Assembly: GCA_964347945.1 (NCBI GenBank)
Contig: CAYGAW010000021.1
Location: 1 to 25,592, forward strand
DNA from: CAYGAW01 sp964347945
Lineage (GTDB): Bacteria > Chloroflexota > Anaerolineae > UBA7937 > B3-Chlor
Length of the DNA: 25,592 nucleotides
Reading direction: 5' to 3'
The translations under genes and the position numbers were made by a program. Shown here piece after piece: positions 7,346 through 14,325 of this stretch. The notes under the pieces were generated by a model. The model was not told where the DNA came from, did no database searches, and was given only the letters and a program-made list of their open reading frames with translations. Each line of letters opens with the position of its first letter. The stretch's first letter is position 1.

Positions 7346-7486
7346 CTTCCACTCGTCGCACTGGCGCGAGAATATCCCACCCTACGAGCGACTCTTTGAT
7401 ACAGAGCCTCGTTCAACGGCGATCACTAGTAACTAGACAAAGAATGTGGCTCTTTCGCCGTCTTGCTTCTATTCGATAACGTGTTT

Positions 7487-7948
7487 CTATGCCTTCTGTT
7501 TGATGTGTCCTCCCGGGTCTGCCTCGGCCAAAGTGCCAGCACCAAGCACCATCGCCATCTGAAGGTGTGGTCGGGTGAGTTTCTTCCAGGTAACCGGACC
7601 ATGCTTCACACCCGCTGGCACATATATTGCTGAAGTTGTGTCGAATACCAGCGGTTGGCCATCAATGAGAAACTCTATCTCGGCACCCAGGTCTTCCGGA
7701 TTGTCTGGGTCGCTCCCTATATGCAGTACAATCTCCCTACACCCTTCACCATGCCGATGTTCGAAGATGTGCGGGTTTGGCTCCGGCATTTCCCATACCC
7801 AGCCCAGCTCGATATACGTGTTGACCCCAGGCACAAGATCGCCGCTCATCACCGTCATGGTGGGATATTGCCGGCCGGCTATCTTGCCAGCGGACACTTC
7901 GTACCGCGGCCTCCTAACTAGGTTTTTCTCCCAATCTCTTGCAGCCAT
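7487..7948 (-). CDS. cupin-domain protein
   Basis: 153 residues; ATG at 7948 with AAGGAGG upstream. Cupin motif 1 is H64-R-H66 followed by E72 (in IFEHRHGEGCREIVLH). Motif 2 is YVPAGVKHGP with H116. These four residues form the usual Mn/Fe site. The N-terminus (MAARDWEKNLVRRPRYEV) and GDLVPGVNTYIELGWVWEMP extend the barrel beyond the minimal cupin, and the chain is of usual length. No catalytic activity can be assigned; the family includes dioxygenases, isomerases and ligand binders. It follows the SDR pseudogene by 20 bases and was surely its operon partner, so it may have acted on the same small molecule. It is undamaged although its partner is broken. Confidence 0.85.
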   Translation of the reverse strand: MAARDWEKNLVRRPRYEVSAGKIAGRQYPTMTVMSGDLVPGVNTYIELGWVWEMPEPNPHIFEHRHGEGCREIVLHIGSDPDNPEDLGAEIEFLIDGQPLVFDTTSAIYVPAGVKHGPVTWKKLTRPHLQMAMVLGAGTLAEADPGGHIKQKA

Positions 7949-7968
7949 TGTCGAAAGCCCTCCTTCGT

Positions 7969-8773
7969 CTACGGCTTACGAAGCTCTTGCGGGTGAATTA
8001 AATGAAAACCACAACTGACGATCATATTGTGGCCGATCATGGCGCTGGAGTCATCTGAGGCTAATAACACCACAGCGCGCGCGATTTCTTCTGGCTCGGC
8101 TATCCTATTCAGGGAGTTACCCTTTTTGAGTTTTCTCCACATGTCCTCCTCGGTGATGCCTCGTCTGTGCGCCAGAGCCGTTATCATCTCCTCGAATTCT
8201 TTGGTGCGCGTAGCGCCGGGGCTTATAGTGTTTACCCGGATGTTGTGTTTGCCAGCTTCAATGGCCAACAACTCGCTGAAGCCGATGATGCCCCACTTGG
8301 AGACGCAGTAGGGCTCTCCGTGGGATGCCCAGATATCCCCGCCACACTGCTGACATTGGCGAGGACACCGCTCTTGCGCGGGATCATAACCTTCATCGCT
8401 TCTCTCCGACAAAGCCCCGTCCCGCTGACACTTACGGTCAAGGCGTCGTACCAGTTGTCCAAGTCCATGTCGGGGACGTCAGCGTTGTTGCATGAATAAT
8501 TGGCTGCATTGTTTATCAGAACATCAAGCTTCCCAGACTCTTCGACAGTTTCAGCTACCATCCGCTTGACCTGCTCGTGGTCACAAACTCGGTTTGTATT
8601 GCCTTTGCCTTGCCGCCGTTGGATTAGAACTGGTCAGCTACCTCTTCCAGTCTAGCAACGTTGCGGGCGGCCGCTACCACTGCGGCTTCTTCATCGGCAA
8701 AGGCAAGGCTAATAGCTTTTCCTATGCCTGTCCCACCACCGGTGACAATAGCTACTCTGTCTCTTAGTCTTAT
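7969..8773 (-). pseudogene. SDR-family oxidoreductase, inactivated
   Basis: All parts of a classical short-chain dehydrogenase are present but not in one frame. RLRDRVAIVTGGGTGIGKAI gives the NAD(P) loop; an in-frame TAA follows at 8624-8626 after VADQF. A shift near 8585 leads into CDHEQVKRMVAE...KLDVLINNAANY. A second shift near 8311 leads into YCVSKWGIIGF (the YxxxK site) and the rest, ending ...HPQELRKP at the TAG at 7969. The start is ATA, placed nine bases after a perfect AAGGAGG (8783-8789), so the original ATG has mutated. Four separate lesions make sequencing error an unlikely sole cause. The cupin gene follows directly. Confidence 0.88.
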
Positions 8774-8787
8774 GACTTCTATCCTCC

Positions 8788-8928
8788 TTATAGGTCATTT
8801 GATTTTGGCATGCCTTCCTCATGCTGAAGAACTTGGTAGCTGGGGTTAGATTTGGACCAACGATCCGGGATGAGGGCGGTATTGCCCTTCTCCCTTTGTC
8901 GGCTGCCGTTGATCGCCAGCGCATTCAT
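8788..8928 (-). pseudogene. truncated N-terminus of a flavodoxin-fold oxidoreductase
   Basis: The ATG at 8928 opens MNALAINGSRQREKGNTALI, matching MKALAINGSPRMHRGNTALI of the intact flavoprotein at 5306. Similarity in the DNA runs on about 20 bases upstream of the start (CGAAGG...GAAG..AGC). After residue 20 the match ends and the frame reads unrelated sequence, stopping at 8788 inside the SDR leader. The Cys cluster and second flavin loop are missing. It lies 68 bases after the stop of the intact M3 peptidase on the same strand. Confidence 0.75.
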
Positions 8929-8996
8929 AGCTTGCTTCGCATTTCCTTCGAGCAGCCTTAGCCGTGGGCCCAAGATATTGGAGAAGAGCGACCCTT

Positions 8997-10826
8997 CTAC
9001 AGTGCCACGTATCGGTCTATGCGGCCTTCGATGACTTTCAGGCTGCCCTCCCAGAAGGCAGGCTCCTTGAGGTTGATGTCGAAGCGAGCGGCAAGATCGG
9101 CGGCTGTGCCCTCGCCCGTACTGCTCAATAGAGCGTCGTACTCGTCCAAGAAGTCCGACCCTCGCTGTTGATAGATGGCGTACAGGCCCAGGCCGAAGAG
9201 CAAGCCAAAGGCGTAGGGGAAATTGTAGAAGGACAGCGAAGGAATGTAGTAATGGGGCTTCCAGGTCCACATATAGGGATGTAGATGCTCCGGGTCGAGG
9301 GCCTCGGCGTAGGTCTCTTTCTGGGCCCGAGACATGCTCTCGCAGAAGTCGTCGGCCGACAGCTCTGACTGTTCCCTCCGTTGAAAGACCTCATTCTCGA
9401 AGAGATAGCGCGAGTAGATGTCCACAATGACCTGGCTACCGTCGATCAGGTCCGTCTCCAGAATAGCGAGTTCCTCATCGACGCTCTGGGCTTGGGCCAG
9501 TGCTGCATCGGTGACGATGGCCTGAGTGAAGATGGACGCTGTCTCGGCAAGGGTCATGGGCGTGCGCCTCTGCAATGGCGTCTTGTTCTTCTGCATCTCG
9601 TTGTGATAGGCATGGCCCAATTCGTGGGCGATGGTGGTCACCTGTTCCGGCGAACCATCGAAGTTGCAGAGCACCCTCGACTCCTTCACGGCCGGGAGCG
9701 TCATGCAGAAAGCCCCTGCCCGCTTGCCATCTCGCGGTTCGGCGTCTATCCAGCTACTCTCGTAAGCATGGTGCGCAAACTCCGCCAGCCGATCTGAGAA
9801 CGTGTCGAACTGCCCCAAGACAAAGCCCCTGGCCTCATCCCAGGAGTATCGCCGCTCCAATCGTCCCACGGGCGCCCACAGGTCCCACCAGGGCAGGGCT
9901 GATTTCCCAAGACGCTCCGCCTTGGCGTGCCAATACCGGCGGAACATAGGAAACGAACCACGCATGGCGCCCAAGAGAGTCTCCAGTGTCTCCCGATCGA
10001 TACGCGCCTGATCCAGTGTCTGGTGAAGAGGGTCGGTACGGCCCCGCCGCTTGTATAGCGTGATGACGCTCCCTTTTACGCCGTTGAGACAAGCCGCCAG
10101 TGGCTCTCTCACGCGCTCCCAGGCTTCCTGCTCGACCTCGTAGGCCCGGCGCCGCACGTCCTCATCCGGATCGGTCCGAAGGTTGATGATGACGGTGATG
10201 GGCAACTCCTGCGTTCTGCCCTCGCGCTCGAATGGCACCTTGATCTGAGAACTGACCACCCCCTGCAGCTTCGCCCAGGCCACCGCTCCGCTAAGAGACA
10301 GCTCCGAGGCCAGCGTCTCCTCTGCCTCGCTCATCATATACTTGCTCTGCTCGGCGGTCTCCTTGAGGTAGAAAGCATGCTCCTTGGCAGAACCCTCGTG
10401 CTCCAAGGCGGCCGGCAACGCGTTCGGATCCTCAGTCACCATCCGCATCCAGCCTTCGAAGAAAACTCCCAAACGCTCCAGGCGCACGCCGAGCACTTCG
10501 AGCTCAGACTCTACACGCTTGGCCGTGGTGTTGTAGGAGTCAGTGGAGACGAAGCTGTGCACATAGGCCTCCAGAGTGCCAAAGAGCAGGAGGAGATCGT
10601 TCATCCTGTCCAGATAGTGGCTGATAGTCTCCGCTAGCTTGGCTGAGCTCTCGGGTCTGGATCCCGCCCTGCGGATGTTGCTCTCCGACATGTAGCTGTC
10701 CAGGTCGTCAAGCTGGGCTTTCACCTGCTCGACGGCCGTCTTGAACTCCTTGGACTCCAGGCCAGGGTATACGTTGGACAGGTCCCAATGGGGCAAAGAA
10801 CCTACATCCGATTCTTTCGCTGTCAC
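8997..10826 (-). CDS. M3-family oligoendopeptidase F-like metallopeptidase
   Basis: 609 residues from a GTG at 10826, preceded by GGAGAAAGGAT; a longer frame to 10877 adds residues not typical of the family. The order is a helical N-terminal lobe (SLPHWDLSNVYPGLESKEFK, typical of PepF), then the zinc site TIAHELGHAYH with H401-E402-x2-H405, followed by TPMTLAETASIFTQ supplying the downstream Glu ligand. A C-terminal helical closing domain ends FDINLKEPAFWEGSLKVI...RYVAL. Length and order agree with complete M3B enzymes, which cleave short peptides in the cytoplasm. Gene order and the fragments at 7239-7345 and perhaps 5464-5535 show that this locus was duplicated. A weak promoter (TAATAT at 10895-10900, minus) may serve it. 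Confidence 0.95.
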   Translation of the reverse strand: MTAKESDVGSLPHWDLSNVYPGLESKEFKTAVEQVKAQLDDLDSYMSESNIRRAGSRPESSAKLAETISHYLDRMNDLLLLFGTLEAYVHSFVSTDSYNTTAKRVESELEVLGVRLERLGVFFEGWMRMVTEDPNALPAALEHEGSAKEHAFYLKETAEQSKYMMSEAEETLASELSLSGAVAWAKLQGVVSSQIKVPFEREGRTQELPITVIINLRTDPDEDVRRRAYEVEQEAWERVREPLAACLNGVKGSVITLYKRRGRTDPLHQTLDQARIDRETLETLLGAMRGSFPMFRRYWHAKAERLGKSALPWWDLWAPVGRLERRYSWDEARGFVLGQFDTFSDRLAEFAHHAYESSWIDAEPRDGKRAGAFCMTLPAVKESRVLCNFDGSPEQVTTIAHELGHAYHNEMQKNKTPLQRRTPMTLAETASIFTQAIVTDAALAQAQSVDEELAILETDLIDGSQVIVDIYSRYLFENEVFQRREQSELSADDFCESMSRAQKETYAEALDPEHLHPYMWTWKPHYYIPSLSFYNFPYAFGLLFGLGLYAIYQQRGSDFLDEYDALLSSTGEGTAADLAARFDINLKEPAFWEGSLKVIEGRIDRYVAL

Positions 10827-10894
10827 TATTCTATCCTTTCTCCGGCGATAGATCACCGACGCCCTCAGGTGTACCACGGTGAGACACGAATCAG

Positions 10895-10900
10895 ATATTA
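10895..10900 (-). promoter_or_regulatory. possible -10 box for the M3 peptidase gene
   Basis: TAATAT on the minus strand, with a poor TTGCGC 18 bases upstream. It would give a leader of about 60 bases to the GTG at 10826. It overlaps the last codons of the membrane-protein relic. Confidence 0.3.
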
Positions 10901-11290
10901 CACACCTTTCGGCGACGAGCGCAAGGCGAGCCCTAGCCAGATGGCCCGGCGCAAATCGATGGGTCCAAGCAGTATCAGTATCGGCTTTGCGACGCCCAAA
11001 GCGACGAAAGCGCCGAAGACCACGATAACGGCCGGTCGTGCGTACACGGAAGCCTTGAAGCAGTGCACCAATTCACCGCGGCGAGCCGCCGGGCAGCAGT
11101 ATCCGAAGATGGTGATCACCAAACCCCGCGCTTGGATGCAGACCTTGTTGGTGACTGGATATGCGAAGCGCGTCAGCCGGGAAGTCGTGAGCTATCAGCA
11201 GGGTAGAGCCAAGACGAGAAGGTAGATCCCAAAGACCAGGGCGCTTCTTGCTGCTTTGCTCGTCCTTGCGCCTCCAGTACGCACGACGTG
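10898..11290 (-). pseudogene. small integral membrane protein, frame-broken
   Basis: The downstream frame reads ...RLTRFAYPVTNKVCIQARGL, VITIFGYCCPAARRGELVHC, FKASVYARPAVIVVFGAFVA and LGVAKPILILLGPIDL, with three hydrophobic stretches, and ends at 10898. This resembles the last three-quarters of a small 4-TM protein common in Chloroflexota. The missing first segment is present in another frame: SKAARSALVFGIYLLVLALPC followed by tandem stops TGA TAG at 11197-11192. No continuous frame and no clear start join them, so the gene is probably dead. A start near a GTG around 11280 is a guess. No function is known for the family. Confidence 0.55.
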
Positions 11291-11330
11291 AGTTGCATTC
11301 GGCGACCTTGGCGCCTGGCCCGGATCTGTT

Positions 11331-11834
11331 TTATTCCCCCAGAGTCATGATCTCCTCACAGAATGTCGCGTGGGGCCTGATCCGCTCGTAGTTCCTATCG
11401 AACTTCAGTCCGGGGTCGATCTCCATCAGGAAAGCCTGCACGGGCGTGTGTTGCACCTTCCGGCAGATTTCTCTTGTGTCCAGGTTCAGTTTCTGGCAGG
11501 CGTCCAAGGTGGGGCAACGATTCCACCACCTGGTCACGAGTTTCCTACCCGTTCGTTCAGCGATCTCACCGTCTTCGGGGGTCGACAGTCCAAGATAAGT
11601 ATGATAGAAGATCCTGAAGGCGTCGTCGAGGGGATTGCCTGTCCTCTCCAGAGTTCCCAGGTAGTTCTTCAGCCACGCCAGCCTCTTTTCCGTCACGCAT
11701 CTTTCCAGGTGCGCGAGCGCCTCGTTCAAGCTGGCCTCCTCCGCGATGGTCAAGATGAGTTGGTATAAGTGAGTGAGGTCCTCACCCCGGGCCTGGTACG
11801 CTTGCTTGACCAGTCTATAATGTTTCACGTTCAT
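11331..11834 (-). CDS. conserved protein of unknown function with Cys pairs
   Basis: 167 residues, ATG at 11834 with GGGAGG about ten bases upstream. It is mostly helical and soluble with no signal peptide. Conserved-looking features lie in the C-terminal half: RWWNRCPTLDACQKLNLDTR, EICRKVQHTPVQAFL, LKFDRNYERIRPHATFCEEI. Cysteines are at 46, 107, 113, 124 and 159. The CPT.DAC...EIC....F...I.P.L.F.R.....R....CEE layout is reminiscent of the L-2-amino-thiazoline-4-carboxylate hydrolase-like family, but I am not sure of this. Metal or Fe-S binding is possible. It is the last gene of a minus operon, 34 bases after the NUDIX gene. Confidence 0.72.
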   Translation of the reverse strand: MNVKHYRLVKQAYQARGEDLTHLYQLILTIAEEASLNEALAHLERCVTEKRLAWLKNYLGTLERTGNPLDDAFRIFYHTYLGLSTPEDGEIAERTGRKLVTRWWNRCPTLDACQKLNLDTREICRKVQHTPVQAFLMEIDPGLKFDRNYERIRPHATFCEEIMTLGE

Positions 11835-11868
11835 GCCTGGAGCGGCCTCCCGTGGGGTCGCACTAAAC

Positions 11869-12312
11869 TCACGGCGCTTGCCTGTCCAGCAAGTCGAGGA
11901 GGCCCTCTGGATAGAGGATATCCTTCCCGGCTCGGAAGTCAGCCAGGGATTTCCAGGAGGCTACGAACTCGCCGTCATCATCACAACACGCGATCGACTC
12001 TATGTTGTACAGCTCCACATCGTCAAAAAAACTCGCCTCGTACACGAGCACTATCTCGTGACCAGGTTTGCCGTCGTACGTGAAGATGTTCTCGAGCACG
12101 CCTACATATCTCACGTTCTTGACTTCGGCACCCATTTCTTCGCGCAGTTCCCGGGTGATGGACTCCCGACTTAACTCCCCGAATCGAATGGCGCCCCCCA
12201 GAGGGCGATAGAACGTCTCTCCGGTCGAGGGATCGCTATACTCGCCTACGAAGATCCTATCGTCATCTCTGAACACGCATACCACTATCGGTCTGATCTC
12301 ACCTGGTTTCAT
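11869..12312 (-). CDS. NUDIX hydrolase
   Basis: 147 residues; ATG at 12312 after GGGTGGTGA. The complete NUDIX box G40-x5-E-x7-REL-x-EE-x-G is seen as GAIRFGELSRES then ITRELREEMGA (about 40-62), with strands on either side (IRPIVVCVFRDDDRIFVGEY; VKNVRYVGVLENIFTYDGKP). This is the minimal single-domain size. The family hydrolyses nucleoside diphosphates linked to another moiety, using Mg bound by the EE pair. The specific substrate cannot be read from the sequence. It sits in a three-gene minus run between the 4-TM protein (67 bases) and the Cys-containing unknown (34 bases). Confidence 0.92.
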   Translation of the reverse strand: MKPGEIRPIVVCVFRDDDRIFVGEYSDPSTGETFYRPLGGAIRFGELSRESITRELREEMGAEVKNVRYVGVLENIFTYDGKPGHEIVLVYEASFFDDVELYNIESIACCDDDGEFVASWKSLADFRAGKDILYPEGLLDLLDRQAP

Positions 12313-12379
12313 CCGTCACCACCCATTCCGGACGGCTGGCTCGCCAATTCAGACACATGTCTCATCCCGAATCGCTGCC

Positions 12380-12934
12380 CTATCGGACAAATCTGCGGAG
12401 TCGCCTAAACACATGATACACGGTGGCCAGCACAGAGACCAATAGCAGGACCCATTTGATCAGCGACACCGCCGAAGCCATGAATATCAGCGGTGCCGAG
12501 AAGTCAGAACTATCTTTCAGCAGAAAAAGAAGCAATACGTTCTCGACCCAATCCAGCAAGCCAGCAACCAATGGTAGCGCCAGCAGAATGACGAACCCTC
12601 GTGACCATTCCTCGTACGAACCCCCGGCCACCCATGCCAGCAGGCTTGACAGCAAGACAGCGCAAGTGCAGGGGAACAAGAAGTCGATCCAGAGGTTGCG
12701 CTGTTGGAGTGGAAGGGTTCCTGCCACAGCCCACTGATGTACGATATCACTGAACCTGTCTTCAGAGAACGCGAGTTCCAGTTCGATGACCCCGGGAGTT
12801 CCCTCACGTGCAGCCCTGTCCGCTGAGGAGAAGAACAGCATGAAGGCCACGGTCAACACGCCGCCCAGGAGCACGACTTGCCACCTCGCCGCTCCCTGAA
12901 ACGCGGCCGCGAGTACCTTCTTTCTTGCGCTCAT
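12380..12934 (-). CDS. four-helix integral membrane protein, unknown function
   Basis: 184 residues. Hydrophobic segments lie around 19-36, 85-105, 112-140 and 150-172, and the C-terminus ends in an Arg-rich tail (VFRRLRRFVR). A soluble loop of about 45 residues after helix 1 (LELAFSEDRFSDIVHQW) should be outside. DWVEN in helix 3 is a striking polar patch inside the membrane. AGGAGGG lies directly against the ATG at 12934, which is too close, so the real start might differ. First gene of the operon with the NUDIX hydrolase. Proteins of this general shape occur in many bacteria without known function. 12935-13128 upstream shows no clear promoter. Confidence 0.78.
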   Translation of the reverse strand: MSARKKVLAAAFQGAARWQVVLLGGVLTVAFMLFFSSADRAAREGTPGVIELELAFSEDRFSDIVHQWAVAGTLPLQQRNLWIDFLFPCTCAVLLSSLLAWVAGGSYEEWSRGFVILLALPLVAGLLDWVENVLLLFLLKDSSDFSAPLIFMASAVSLIKWVLLLVSVLATVYHVFRRLRRFVR

Positions 12935-13128
12935 CCCTCCTGGCTCTGCTCTCCGTCCTGGCGCTGCCTGTCTATGGCCTGGCAGGGCTACAGATGAATT
13001 CAGCAGGCCAGCGACTTCATGGAACGTCTGGCTGCGACGCCCGGCCAGCGAAAGAAGTTGTTCTTTGCGAGAGCGCTATCCCTTGGAGAGGAGCGCAATC
13101 TGGCATACCCACATTGAGGCTGTGACTG

Positions 13129-14157
13129 CTAATCCTGCGGTGGCAGTTCATCCGGCGTCACAGTCAGTGCCATGGCCTTGCCGTTGCGAATCACGCCCAT
13201 CTCGCAACTCTCTCCAACCGGATAGTCATCCAGGAAACGATGTAGGTCGTCCACGCCGGAGATGACAGCATCACCGATGCTGACGATAACATCTCGGGGC
13301 GATACGCCTGCCCTGCCCGCCGGGCTTCCTGGAGCGACCTCGATCACCGCTACTCCGCTCTCCTGTTCCAGCTTCAGATTCGCTGCGAGACGAGGGTAGA
13401 GGCGCACTGGTTGTGCCGAGATACCCAGATAGCCGCGAGTTACCCTGCCGCTGGTGATGAGCATCCCCGCTACTCTCCTGACCGTGTCTATGGGAATGGC
13501 GAAGCAAAGGCCTTGAGCTCCATAGATGATAGCGGTGTTGATTCCGATGACCTCTCCTTGCGAGTTCACCAAAGGCCCACCCGAACTACCGGGATTCAGA
13601 GCAGCGTCAGTCTGGATGATGTTCTCGATAAGGCGACCGGTATCGGTGCGCAGTGAGCGTCCCAGGGCGCTGATCACCCCAGCTGTCACAGTAGTTTGGA
13701 AACCGAGCGGGTTGCCGATGGCGACGACCAGTTGGCCAACTCTGAGCGTCTGCGACACGCCCAGCTCTGCGATGGGAAGATCGGAGGGAGGCACGCGTAT
13801 CACGCCCACATCTGTTGGCGCGTCCTCTCCCACCAACTCGGCGCTGAATGTCCGGCTGTCGTTGAGGGTAACCTCTATCTCGCTAGCCCCGTGGACGACA
13901 TGCCTGTTGGTGAGGACGTATCCATCGGGCGTCACGATCAGCCCTGAGCCAGTACCTCTTCGCTGTCGTCGTCGCCCAGCCAGGCTGATGTGCACCACGG
14001 ACGGGCTAAGCTTCTCGGCGACCTGCACTATGACCTGGGAATAGACGTCCATAAGCGCACCGTCGTCCACCGGTCCGGGCCTCGACGGAGCCTGGGCCTC
14101 ATCGTCCGCAATCCTCTGCCCAGAAACTCCGATGACTTCCTGCCAGTACTTTGACAT
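13129..14157 (-). CDS. HtrA/Deg-like serine protease with one PDZ domain, no export signal
   Basis: 342 residues, ATG at 14157 with GGGAG about a dozen bases upstream. The trypsin-like fold carries the full triad: H86 in TNRHVVHG, D116 in PTDVGVI and S192 in NPGSSGGPL, with oxyanion sequence and TAGVISALGR as expected of HtrA. A single PDZ domain covers about 240-335 (GYLGISAQPV ... GSPAGRAGVSPRDVIVSIGD). No N-terminal signal peptide or membrane anchor exists: the first 40 residues are polar. Most HtrA proteins are periplasmic or membrane-anchored, so this one should act in the cytoplasm as a quality-control protease. It follows the VIT-VWA gene by 168 bases on the same strand. Confidence 0.93.
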   Translation of the reverse strand: MSKYWQEVIGVSGQRIADDEAQAPSRPGPVDDGALMDVYSQVIVQVAEKLSPSVVHISLAGRRRQRRGTGSGLIVTPDGYVLTNRHVVHGASEIEVTLNDSRTFSAELVGEDAPTDVGVIRVPPSDLPIAELGVSQTLRVGQLVVAIGNPLGFQTTVTAGVISALGRSLRTDTGRLIENIIQTDAALNPGSSGGPLVNSQGEVIGINTAIIYGAQGLCFAIPIDTVRRVAGMLITSGRVTRGYLGISAQPVRLYPRLAANLKLEQESGVAVIEVAPGSPAGRAGVSPRDVIVSIGDAVISGVDDLHRFLDDYPVGESCEMGVIRNGKAMALTVTPDELPPQD

Positions 14158-14256
14158 CAGTTGGTCAACTCCCTACCATTCCTTTGACTGCGAGCGACTG
14201 CCGTCGTACAGCCACGTCCTGCCTCGCATGGGTCGGCGGTTCCGCACAGGACGCTG

Positions 14257-14289
14257 GGCCACACAACGGACAGTGTCCTGGCCACACAA
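14257..14289. repeat. two 10-base direct repeats upstream of the HtrA gene
   Basis: GGCCACACAA occurs at 14257-14266 and 14280-14289, 23 bases apart, which is close to two helical turns. They lie in the 168-base gap between the VIT-VWA stop and the HtrA start and could be an operator. No promoter hexamers are obvious beside them. Confidence 0.35.
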
Positions 14290-14325
14290 TGTGAACCGAT
14301 AGTCGCGCACGCAGCGCCAGATGAT

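Noticed and set aside
13040..13075. AAAGAA-GTTG-TTCTTT inverted repeat
   Set aside because: Only six AT-rich pairs and no T-run; could occur by chance.
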